This document shows, piece by piece, positions 7,569-14,441 of a DNA stretch of 14,441 nucleotides. The notes below the pieces were generated by a model. It made no database searches. It was given only the letters and a program-made list of their open reading frames with translations, and was not told the origin of the DNA. Source of the stretch: an uncultured Planctomycetales bacterium (GTDB lineage Bacteria > Planctomycetota > Planctomycetia > Pirellulales > Thermoguttaceae). Position numbers and translations under genes: made by a program. Where the stretch lies: contig CALARR010000423.1 in assembly GCA_937889015.1 (NCBI GenBank), forward strand, positions 1 to 14,441, in the 5' to 3' direction. Position 1 is the stretch's first letter; every line of letters begins with the position of its first letter.

Positions 7569-9107
7569 ATGACCATTCGCAAAGGCTGGGGCTTGGTTTG
7601 CGCATTGACGGGAGTGCTGGTATGGGCCCAGTCCGTCCCAACGGGAGCCTGGGCTCAGGCTCCCGACTCGCCGCGCGCCGCCATCATGGAATCGGCGTCA
7701 CCTGCGGCGCCCACGCCGGCTACGACGGGACCGAATACCGCATTGGACGGGGACGAGGCCAAGTTGGCCATCGCCCAAGATGAGCGCGGCCAGGCGATCC
7801 TGACGCTGGAGTTTCCTTGGAAGAAGTGCGCGCGTCCCTCACTGCAGATGGCCTTGATCCTGGACGCGCAGGCCGATCCGACCAGCTTGCAGCCCTTGCC
7901 GTTGGATGGGGGCCCTGCCCTGGAACTCTGGCAGGCCCTGGTCAACAAGATCAACAAGCCGGTACACGCAGGTTCCAGCGAGTTGCTGCAGACCGTGACC
8001 ACGTTTCTGCCCTTGGGCCGGGGCCCCCTGCTCCGCGTGCGCGGAATGGTGAACTCGTTGGGCAAGGCCGCAGCCTACGGCGTGGAAGACAAGGACCGGA
8101 CAGCGGTGGTCTTCTACATGCCAGAAACATGGTCCGACGCGGCCGGCACGTTCCGCCTGCGCGTGAGTGAACTAGGGCAAAACGTCAAGATCGGCGACCA
8201 GGCACGCCTCCGGGTTTGGGTCCTGAGTGAAGAACGGGTGCTCTGGGCAGGAACCATCGACCTTCCCGCGACAGGGCCGCAGACGTCGGCCCTGCCAGAA
8301 TCCGAACCGGGGACTGCCACTGCGGCCCCCCAGGTATCGCCGCCGCTCGGATCGCATCCCCTCGCCGAGCCCCCCGGCCGTCTGCCGGCCTTCCGAGAAC
8401 CAGCGCCTCGCGAAACACCAGCCCCGGCGACAAGCCTGTCGGGCACATCCGGCCCCACACAGGGCCCTGGTGCACATTCCGAAGGAGAACCTTCCGGCAC
8501 ATGGCAGCCGCGTTCGCCAGACCGAGCCGCACAGCCGCCGCCCGGTTCAACCGCGGCCATGCCTCCCACCGAAACGACGCCTGCCCCGGCGTCGGAGCCA
8601 GTGCCGGTGGAGGTCGTCCCGGCGCCACCGCCCGCCACGGCGATTATGAAATCGCCGCAGAATGTACCCGAGAGCCACCCCAGCCAGCCTGAGTGGCCAG
8701 CAGCGGCCGAGACGCCCAAGCGTTCCGGGATAGACTCCAGCGAGACGCCCCAGTCGAGTCCGCCTCTGCCGTCTGCAGCCCCGGCGACTCTGCTTCCGGG
8801 CGCGGCGGCTGTGTCGCCGGGCGAGGCGTCGCAGCCCCGTGCGGAACCGGTCAAACACGATTTGCGCGAGATGTCCGTCGACGAGTTGGCCGCGCACATC
8901 GAGCAGACCTGGGGGCCGACCATGTCCCCTGCGGTGCGTAAGGCGTGGGTCGGCGGTTGGTGGAACTACTACAAGGTCAACAACCCCGAGACGGTTCGAC
9001 GCGAGGTCTTCATGAAACTACTGAAGACCTGCTATCGCGACCAGCAGCCGGGCGAGTTGAAGGAAGCCTTGGCACTGCTGTATCTGCGTCTGAAGCAGAA
9101 GCCGTGA
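7569..9107 (+). CDS. Unrecognised secreted protein with long Pro-rich linker
   Basis: A 512-residue protein that I do not recognise. Residues 1-29 form a Sec signal peptide (MTIRKGWGLVCALTG, GAWA before QAPD). After a short A/P/T-rich spacer, residues about 60-233 look like a folded beta-rich domain (KLAIAQDERGQAILTLEFPWKKC, LRVRGMVNSLG, TAVVFYMPETWSD, FRLRVSELGQ, LRVWVLSEERVLWAGTIDL). Residues about 235-425 are disordered, rich in P, A, S, T and E. Residues about 428-512 are a compact, probably helical C-terminal domain with MSVDELAAHIEQTWG, KAWVGGWWNYY, VFMKLLKTCYRD and ALALLYLRLK. The layout, two folded ends joined by a flexible tether, suggests an envelope protein that spans or anchors something. 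ATG at 7569 has only a distant GAGGG (7551-7555), but the signal peptide supports it. It is the first gene after the promoter. Function unknown. Confidence 0.75.
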   Translation: MTIRKGWGLVCALTGVLVWAQSVPTGAWAQAPDSPRAAIMESASPAAPTPATTGPNTALDGDEAKLAIAQDERGQAILTLEFPWKKCARPSLQMALILDAQADPTSLQPLPLDGGPALELWQALVNKINKPVHAGSSELLQTVTTFLPLGRGPLLRVRGMVNSLGKAAAYGVEDKDRTAVVFYMPETWSDAAGTFRLRVSELGQNVKIGDQARLRVWVLSEERVLWAGTIDLPATGPQTSALPESEPGTATAAPQVSPPLGSHPLAEPPGRLPAFREPAPRETPAPATSLSGTSGPTQGPGAHSEGEPSGTWQPRSPDRAAQPPPGSTAAMPPTETTPAPASEPVPVEVVPAPPPATAIMKSPQNVPESHPSQPEWPAAAETPKRSGIDSSETPQSSPPLPSAAPATLLPGAAAVSPGEASQPRAEPVKHDLREMSVDELAAHIEQTWGPTMSPAVRKAWVGGWWNYYKVNNPETVRREVFMKLLKTCYRDQQPGELKEALALLYLRLKQKP

Positions 9108-9171
9108 ATGGCGTGAAAGCCGTCCGAACACCTCCCGTCACGGCCTGTTGCTGCTGGTCGATAGCGTTTCT

Positions 9172-9810
9172 ATGGCATCTCCGCGTCCCATCCTGCTGAT
9201 CGACAACTACGACAGCTTCGTGTACAACCTGGCTCGCTACCTGGAGCGGCTGGGGCATGCGACGCGCGTGGTGCGCAACACGGCCATCGATGCGCCGGGC
9301 GTCGAGGCCTTGGGGCCGGCCGCCTTGGTCCTTTCGCCGGGGCCATGTACGCCGCAGCAGGCCGGCGTCTCGCTGGAACTGGTCCGTCGCTTCGCGGATC
9401 GCCTGCCCCTCTTAGGCATCTGCCTGGGGCACCAGACGATCGCCGCAGCCTTGGGAGCGCGGATCGTTCGCGCGAGAGAACCGGTGCACGGGCGCAGTTC
9501 GGCCATATTCCACGATGGGCAAGCGGAGTTCGCCGGGTTGCCCAACCCGATCCAGGGCGCACGCTACCACTCCCTGGTCGTGGATGAACCCTCGCTGCCG
9601 GTAAGTCTGGCCGTCTCGGCGCGCACCGCCGATGGCACCGTGATGGGCATTCGCCACCGCCAGCGGCCGGTGGTCGGGCTACAGTTCCATCCCGAATCGA
9701 TCCTCACCGAATGCGGCTACCCAATCCTGGCCAATTTCCTTCGCTGCGCCGGGTTGCAGGCGCCCGCGGCGCCGCCCACAATAGCGGATGAGTTGAGCAA
9801 TGAAGGATAG
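9172..9810 (+). CDS. Class I glutamine amidotransferase, TrpG/PabA type
   Basis: A 212-residue protein of the standard length for anthranilate or aminodeoxychorismate synthase component II. It hydrolyses glutamine and passes ammonia to a chorismate-using partner (TrpE or PabB). ILLIDNYDSFVYNL (7-20) is the family opening; SPGPCTP (55-61) forms the oxyanion region; the nucleophile is C84 in GICLGHQ (82-88); the other catalytic residues are H173 and E175 in FHPES. All three triad residues are present, so it should be active. I prefer ATG at 9172 over the in-frame TTG at 9148 because the domain begins a few residues later, although neither has a strong ribosome site. No trpE or pabB is in the window, and sequence alone does not separate TrpG from PabA; many bacteria use one subunit for both. 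Its stop lies 26 bp before the next gene. Confidence 0.93.
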   Translation: MASPRPILLIDNYDSFVYNLARYLERLGHATRVVRNTAIDAPGVEALGPAALVLSPGPCTPQQAGVSLELVRRFADRLPLLGICLGHQTIAAALGARIVRAREPVHGRSSAIFHDGQAEFAGLPNPIQGARYHSLVVDEPSLPVSLAVSARTADGTVMGIRHRQRPVVGLQFHPESILTECGYPILANFLRCAGLQAPAAPPTIADELSNEG

Positions 9811-9836
9811 TGCTGCCGACAAACGAGGGACGAGTT

Positions 9837-12455
9837 ATGGCGATCCATGCGTGGCTAGCGGGAGTGGTAGTCTTGACGACGTACACGGTGGGCACGGGGG
9901 CCGAAATTCGTGAGTTCTCGCGGCTGGCCCAAGGATTGCCGACCGTCGAGCAATCGGCACGCGATCTGCCGGTCACTTGTCAGGCCGATGTGGTGGTGGC
10001 CGGCGGCGGGGCAGCGGGCGTGGTCGCGGCCTTGACGGCCGCCGCCGAAGGGCTTTCGGTCGTGCTGGTCGAGGAGCGGAACAGCCTGGCCTGCGAACCA
10101 ACCGCGACTGAAGACCAGGCCGATGCGGCCCCGCGTGCACAGTCGCGCGACTCGCTTGCCGCCAAGCTGCTGGCCGAATGCCGAACGGGTTCCAAACTGG
10201 ACCCCAAACGCTGCAAAGGCCTGCTCCATCGCCGCGTAGCGGAACAGGCCCGGATCCGGGTGTTCCTGTTCTCGATGCCGGTCGGTATCGTGTTGGACAG
10301 CGGCAGGGCTGGGGGGCTGGTGGTGGCCAACCGCGCCGGGCGTCAGGTCTTTCTGGCCAAAACGGTGATCGACGCCACAGAAGATGGCCGAGTTGTGGCA
10401 GCCGCCGGCAACAAGCCGCTTGACGGATTGGTCCTGGCCGGACCGGTGTCCGCCACGGCCAAGCCGCAAAGCCTGGCCGAGGCCTTGGCTCACGGTGAGA
10501 CGGCGGGGATTCAAGCGGTCCAAGAGGCCCGGAAATCGCCCGACTGGCCAGCCACGCAACCGCCCAGCGACAAACCAGCGGCCTTCGGCAACGGCGCGCA
10601 GGTGAAGGAGTTGCTGGCTGGCCCCGACTCGGGCACGCGTTATCCGGTGTTACGCCAGGCAGCCGTCAACCTGCCGATTTCCGAGGAGGTCGACGTCTTG
10701 GTGGTGGGCGGCGGGACCTCCGGGGCCTTGGCGGCCATTGCCGCGGCCCGGCAGCACGTCCGCGTGGCCCTGGTCGAGATCCTGCCCAACCTGGGCGGCA
10801 CCAGCAGCAACCGCGTGACGACTTATTACTGGGGCGTGCCCTGGAAGAGTCATCTCTCGGAAGAAATCGATGCGCCCATCCATGTCGGCCCAAGCCTGAA
10901 CAAGATCGGCTTGGGCAAGTTCCACTTCTCGGGCAAAGAAAAGAAGACCGTGCTGGCCGATTTGGCAGCCAAGGCCGGCGTCAAGGTCCACCTGCGCAGC
11001 TTTGCGGCCGGGGCGGTGGTGCAGGGCAATTCGCTCCTCGGGGCGGTGGTCGAGAACGCGGATGGCCGGCAGGTGATTTTGGCCCGGGTGGTGATCGACG
11101 CCACGGGCCATGCCGACGTGGCCGCGGCGGCCGGAGCGGCGTTCGACGTGGGTCGACCCTACGATGGCTTTGTGCATGAAGCAGAACACGGCCCGCTGCG
11201 CGACGCCTTGGATCCCGAGGACATTTCGAAGTTCTACGTGCGATCGCCCCAGTCGGTGCTGAGCCTGAACCTGCGTGAGAGCCGGCGAATTCGCGGCGAC
11301 TACACGGTGACCTTCGACGATGTCCTGGCGAGCCGGCGGTTCCCCGACGTTGTGGCGCGCTGGCGTTCGAACTACGACACCCACTTCCCGCACTCAGCCA
11401 ATCAGGAGGCGCGCGCACAAGACTGGATGGCCATTCTGGGCCTATTTCGCAAGCCGCTGTGGGGTGATATTCCGTACCGCGGCATCCTGCCACAGGGATG
11501 GGAGAACATCCTGGTGGTGGGCAAGGCCTGGTCGGCCACGCACGACGCATTGATCGGCGCGCGGATGCAGCGCGACTTGCAGCACTTGGGCGAGGCGGCC
11601 GGCGTGGCCGCGGCTCTGGCGTGCCAGGGGAAGACAACGCCACGGGCGTTGCCTATCGAGCGATTGCAGCACGAACTGGTGCGGCTGCGTGTGCTCTTGC
11701 CCGAGGATGTGACCGAATCGCATCTTGTTCATGGCACCGCGCCACGGATCGATCTGGCAGCCATGGCGCAACGTTTGGGAGGCGAGCAAGCGCTGGACGC
11801 GATGGTCGAGTTGTACCTGGCGGGCGGCGATTCGGTGCCACACGTCTTGCCGCTGCTGCAGTCCGAGGACACGGCGGTTCGAACCGAGGCGGCTCTGGTG
11901 CTGGGGATGCTTGGTCGCCAGGAAGCCGTGCCGGTATTGCTGGAGCGGTTGGCGGCGCGCGATCCGCGGACCTTCGCCTTCAAATTGCCCGACGCCTCAA
12001 ACCGGCCATCCGTACCTGTCTTCTGGTCGGCCGCGATCCTGCTGGGACGACTGCGTGCGGCCGAGGCCGCGGGGCCCATTCGAGAGTTGATCCAGGACCC
12101 GGACAAGTGTCCGCCGAGCCTGGCTTCGTTTGCCATCGTGGCCTTGGGACAATTGGGGGACCGATCGGCGATCGGCTTGATCAGACCCTATCTGCGCGTG
12201 AGCAAGCCGGTGGGTTTGCGCGAGGAGAACATGCGATCCGATGCCCAATGGGGCGTACAAACCAATGCCGCGCGCGTGCTGGCTCAATTGGGCGACCATA
12301 GTGGCGTCCCGGTACTGATCGGACTGCTGGAGGCCGATCAATCGCAATTACGCAGCTACGCTCAACGCCTGCTGGAAGAGGCCACCGGCCAACGCTTTGG
12401 CAAGGACCGTCGGGCTTGGGAAGATTGGCTGCGTCGGACCAAGGGCGCGCAGTAG
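9837..12455 (+). CDS. Exported FAD-dependent oxidoreductase with two Rossmann motifs and HEAT repeats
   Basis: An 872-residue protein. ATG at 9837 is preceded by AGGGA about 8-12 nt upstream; a GTG at 9810 is possible but would bury the signal peptide (1-21, AWLAGVVVLTTYTVGTGA). Residues 50-235 hold a first FAD-type unit: DVVVAGGGAAG (51-61), LVEE, then KTVIDATEDGRVVAAAG, but without the usual GG-TS segment. Residues 284-600 hold a complete second unit: VDVLVVGGGTSG (285-296), LVEILPNLGGTSSNR (312-326), VVIDATGHADVAAAAG (418-433) and the C-terminal FAD contact ENILVVGKAW...GEAAGVAAALA (556-595). Residues about 665-850 are HEAT-like helical repeats (VRTEAALVLGMLG, ASFAIVALGQLGD, TNAARVLAQLGD), ending in a W-rich tail. 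The second unit is likely the active flavoenzyme; the first looks like a degenerate duplicate. Substrate unknown. It is probably co-transcribed with both neighbours. Confidence 0.88.
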   Translation: MAIHAWLAGVVVLTTYTVGTGAEIREFSRLAQGLPTVEQSARDLPVTCQADVVVAGGGAAGVVAALTAAAEGLSVVLVEERNSLACEPTATEDQADAAPRAQSRDSLAAKLLAECRTGSKLDPKRCKGLLHRRVAEQARIRVFLFSMPVGIVLDSGRAGGLVVANRAGRQVFLAKTVIDATEDGRVVAAAGNKPLDGLVLAGPVSATAKPQSLAEALAHGETAGIQAVQEARKSPDWPATQPPSDKPAAFGNGAQVKELLAGPDSGTRYPVLRQAAVNLPISEEVDVLVVGGGTSGALAAIAAARQHVRVALVEILPNLGGTSSNRVTTYYWGVPWKSHLSEEIDAPIHVGPSLNKIGLGKFHFSGKEKKTVLADLAAKAGVKVHLRSFAAGAVVQGNSLLGAVVENADGRQVILARVVIDATGHADVAAAAGAAFDVGRPYDGFVHEAEHGPLRDALDPEDISKFYVRSPQSVLSLNLRESRRIRGDYTVTFDDVLASRRFPDVVARWRSNYDTHFPHSANQEARAQDWMAILGLFRKPLWGDIPYRGILPQGWENILVVGKAWSATHDALIGARMQRDLQHLGEAAGVAAALACQGKTTPRALPIERLQHELVRLRVLLPEDVTESHLVHGTAPRIDLAAMAQRLGGEQALDAMVELYLAGGDSVPHVLPLLQSEDTAVRTEAALVLGMLGRQEAVPVLLERLAARDPRTFAFKLPDASNRPSVPVFWSAAILLGRLRAAEAAGPIRELIQDPDKCPPSLASFAIVALGQLGDRSAIGLIRPYLRVSKPVGLREENMRSDAQWGVQTNAARVLAQLGDHSGVPVLIGLLEADQSQLRSYAQRLLEEATGQRFGKDRRAWEDWLRRTKGAQ

Positions 12456-12498
12456 CTCGCGTGGTCCCTCAGGCACCTTGCCCCGTCGAAGGTCCCCA

Positions 12499-13905
12499 AT
12501 GACAGAGATCCGAAACACCGATGGGACGCAACGAGCAACCCGGGACGCCCTGTTGACCTACTCGGCCCAACGGGCCATGGCGTACCTGGTCGGCCTCGAG
12601 GGGCGGCCTGTCCGTCCGTTGCCCGAAGCGGTGGCCGCGCTGGCGCAGTTCAAGGAGCCTTTGCCCGACAGCCCCGCGGATCCACGGGAAGTGCTGCGTC
12701 TGTTGGATGAGGTCGGCTCGCCGGGGACTACGGCCATGGCCGGCGCGCGGTTTTTTGGGTTCGTCATCGGCGGTGCGCTGCCCGTGACCCTGGCCGCCAA
12801 CTGGTTGGCCGGCGCCTGGGACCAGAACTCGGCCCTGTACAATGTTGCGCCGGCAACGGCGGTTCTGGAGCAGGTGGCACTGCGTTGGTTGCTCGATTTG
12901 TTTGGGCTCCCATCGGATGCCGCCGGCGCGTTCGTCACCGGGGCCACGGTGGCCAACTTCACGGCCCTGGCAGCAGCGCGCAACGCGGTGTTGCGGCAGG
13001 CCGGTTGGAACGTCGAGGCCGACGGGCTGTTCGGCGCGCCGCCGATCACTGTCGTTGTCGGTGACGAGGCCCACCCCACCCTGTTCAAGTCGCTGGGTAT
13101 GCTAGGGCTGGGGCGAAGCCGAGTCCTGCGCCTCCCCGTAGACGCCCAAGGGCGAATGCGCGTCGACACGCTGCCCAAGCTGTCCGGCCCGGCCATCGTT
13201 TGCGTGCAAGCGGGCAATGTCAATACCGGCTCCTTCGATCCATTCGCGCCGATCTGCGATTGGGCTCATGCCGCGCGCGCCTGGGTTCACGTGGACGGCG
13301 CCTTTGGGCTGTGGGCCGCGGCGGCGTCCTCGCTGGCGTCGCTGGTTGCCGGCATGGCCCAAGCCGATTCCTGGGCCACCGACGCTCACAAATGGCTGAA
13401 CGTACCCTACGACTGCGGCCTCTGTTTTGTGCGTGACGCATTCGCACTGCGCAGTGCCATGGCCATCACCGCCGAATACCTGCCGACAGCCAGTGCACAG
13501 CGCAACCCGTCCGACTACACGCCCGAGTTGTCACGACGCGCGCGCGGAGTCGAGGTATGGGCCGCCTTGCGTACGCTGGGGCGTGCCGGGCTGGCAGCGA
13601 TGATCGAGCGCTGTTGCCGGCACGCGCGCCGCTTTGCGGAAGGCCTCCGGACTGCCGGTTACGAGGTATTGAACGACGTGGTGCTGAACCAGGTCCTGGT
13701 GAGCTTCGGCGACTCCGAGGTCACGCAGCGCGTCATCGCGGGTATTCAGGCGGAGGGTACCTGCTGGGCCGGTGTCACGGTGTGGCAGGGACGGACCGCC
13801 ATGCGGATCAGCGTCTCGTCGTGGGCCACGACGGACGAAGACGTGCAGCGCAGCCTCGCGGCGATGCTACGCGTGGCCGGTTCTTTCCAATCAACAACGT
13901 GCTGA
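12499..13905 (+). CDS. PLP-dependent group II decarboxylase family protein
   Basis: A 468-residue protein. ATG at 12499 is chosen over the longer reading from 12397 because AAGG lies about 8 nt upstream and the earlier codons overlap the previous gene. It belongs to the pyridoxal-dependent decarboxylase family (PF00282; fold type I). Visible residues: RFFGFVIGG (84-92) and NSALYNVAPATAVLEQ (110-125) in the N-terminal part; GATVANFTAL (148-157), phosphate-binding region; H192 in DEAHPTLFKS, expected to stack on the cofactor; D267 in VHVDGAFGLW, pairing with the pyridine nitrogen; and K298 in TDAHKWLNVP, the Schiff-base lysine. All core residues are kept, so it should be active. Relatives decarboxylate aromatic or acidic L-amino acids; some act on tyrosine, glutamate or aspartate. 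The substrate cannot be assigned here. No signal peptide; cytoplasmic. It follows the flavoprotein gene by 43 bp. Confidence 0.92.
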   Translation: MTEIRNTDGTQRATRDALLTYSAQRAMAYLVGLEGRPVRPLPEAVAALAQFKEPLPDSPADPREVLRLLDEVGSPGTTAMAGARFFGFVIGGALPVTLAANWLAGAWDQNSALYNVAPATAVLEQVALRWLLDLFGLPSDAAGAFVTGATVANFTALAAARNAVLRQAGWNVEADGLFGAPPITVVVGDEAHPTLFKSLGMLGLGRSRVLRLPVDAQGRMRVDTLPKLSGPAIVCVQAGNVNTGSFDPFAPICDWAHAARAWVHVDGAFGLWAAAASSLASLVAGMAQADSWATDAHKWLNVPYDCGLCFVRDAFALRSAMAITAEYLPTASAQRNPSDYTPELSRRARGVEVWAALRTLGRAGLAAMIERCCRHARRFAEGLRTAGYEVLNDVVLNQVLVSFGDSEVTQRVIAGIQAEGTCWAGVTVWQGRTAMRISVSSWATTDEDVQRSLAAMLRVAGSFQSTTC

Positions 13906-13955
13906 ACATAATGCGAGCGATGACCATTCCCATGTACCCCTCCAGGAGAAGAGAC

Positions 13956-14441
13956 ATGCGAAGCCCCTTGTTTCACGCGGCCAGTGTCCATAGCATCCCA
14001 ACGGGTGAAGGGATCGCCCTGTTGATTGCCTTGGCCCTGCTCACAAGCCCCTTGTCGGCCCAAACGGCGAAAAAGAAGCCGGGACCGGACGAACCCTCGC
14101 CCCAGACGCGAACCTTTTTCATCGAGGGAGTACAGTCGCCGGCCCATGTCAAGGCGATCACCGATTCGGTGATGAAGGTCAAGAGCGTGACCAAGGTCGA
14201 GGCCCTTACGCCCAGCAGTGGATACGCCAACATTTCCTTCGACCACCACGCGGTGACGCATCAGCAGATCGCCCAGGCGATTGCCGACGCGGGCAAATTC
14301 CAGGCGTCGTTCCGCTTCAGCATCCCGGACTACGCGGGCAATGCGGAGAAGATCGACGCCATCTTCGATCGCGTCAAGGAGGACGTGAAGATCGTGCTGA
14401 GCGACAAGGAGAAGAGCCAGTTCGTGCTCACCTTCTTGCCG
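13956..14441 (+). CDS. Secreted HMA-like domain protein lacking metal-binding cysteines (runs off right edge)
   Basis: The first 162 codons are visible; the frame is open to the window end. ATG at 13956 has AGGAG upstream; an in-frame ATG at 13932 would place that ribosome site inside the gene. A long N-region precedes a hydrophobic core (GIALLIALALLTSPLSAQ, 19-36), giving a signal peptide ending near 35. After a Lys/Pro linker, residues 52-121 have the betaalphabetabetaalphabeta pattern of a heavy-metal-associated domain: RTFFIEGVQSPAHVKAITDSVMKVKSVTKVEA, YANISFDHH and THQQIAQAIADAG. The GMxCxxC loop is replaced by GVQSPAH, so copper binding in the usual way is excluded. Residues about 126-162 (AEKIDAIFDRVKEDVKIV, QFVLTFLP) look like the start of a second similar module. 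It may be an envelope protein using the fold for protein contacts. Function unknown. Confidence 0.7.
   Translation, partial: MRSPLFHAASVHSIPTGEGIALLIALALLTSPLSAQTAKKKPGPDEPSPQTRTFFIEGVQSPAHVKAITDSVMKVKSVTKVEALTPSSGYANISFDHHAVTHQQIAQAIADAGKFQASFRFSIPDYAGNAEKIDAIFDRVKEDVKIVLSDKEKSQFVLTFLP

Noticed and set aside
8114..8923. Minus-strand open frame opposite the Pro-rich secreted protein
   Set aside because: Gly/Ala/Arg-rich antisense of a Pro-rich coding stretch; no motifs.
9108..9171. Terminator hairpin between the secreted protein and the amidotransferase gene
   Set aside because: Only competing 5-bp pairs (CGTGA/TCACG, GCCGT/ACGGC) and no T-run; not convincing.
9810..9836. GTG start for the flavoprotein overlapping the amidotransferase stop
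   Set aside because: The ATG at 9837 has a better ribosome site and puts the signal peptide at the N-terminus.
12397..12498. 34-residue N-terminal extension of the PLP decarboxylase overlapping the flavoprotein gene
   Set aside because: The ATG at 12499 has a ribosome site; the extension is out of frame with the coding end of the previous gene and is Arg/Ser-rich filler.

Overview
The window is GC-rich bacterial DNA whose gene content suggests a planctomycete (Pirellulales-like). The reasons are two Gfo/Idh/MocA oxidoreductases (one with a Tat signal), a DUF4838 glycosidase-like protein, a XylR-type regulator with a LacI-like sensor and an AraC DNA-binding domain, a FAD oxidoreductase fused to HEAT repeats, and many secreted proteins with Pro/Ala-rich linkers. 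This lineage call is an inference from families; there is no rRNA or other phylogenetic marker here. I see no tRNA, rRNA, CRISPR array, transposase or phage gene.

Left block (1-7297, all minus strand). Read in the direction of transcription: a XylR-type sugar-responsive regulator (7297-6059); a 344-bp gap holding a 78-bp imperfect tandem repeat with inverted-repeat structure; a Tat-exported Gfo/Idh/MocA dehydrogenase (5714-4317); a secreted DUF4838 protein with a GH67-N-like front end (4286-2007); a cytoplasmic-looking Gfo/Idh/MocA dehydrogenase (1979-969, GTG start); an 86-bp gap with a G-quadruplex-type heptad repeat; a small VOC/glyoxalase-fold protein (882-547); and the start of a secreted BNR_4-type beta-propeller protein that leaves the window at base 1. 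The three central genes are spaced 27-30 bp and look like one transcript. Together they read as a sugar or polysaccharide catabolic locus: exported hydrolase/lyase-like proteins, oxidoreductases acting on the released sugars, and a dedicated regulator. The substrate cannot be read from sequence; a uronate-containing glycan is a reasonable guess.

Divergent gap (7298-7568). It carries a good sigma70-type promoter pointing right.

Right block (7569-14441, all plus strand). An unrecognised secreted protein with a ~190-residue Pro-rich linker (7569-9107); a freestanding class I glutamine amidotransferase of the TrpG/PabA type (9172-9810); an exported FAD oxidoreductase with two Rossmann motifs and a C-terminal HEAT array (9837-12455); a PLP-dependent group II decarboxylase (12499-13905); and the start of a secreted HMA-like protein lacking the metal-binding cysteines (13956 to the right edge). 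Gaps are 26-64 bp, so co-transcription is plausible, but no single pathway obviously unites these genes.

No clear new defence or mobile system is visible. The best candidates for something undescribed are the structured 78-bp tandem repeat, the G4 heptad repeat, the double-Rossmann/HEAT flavoprotein and the two unrecognised secreted proteins.
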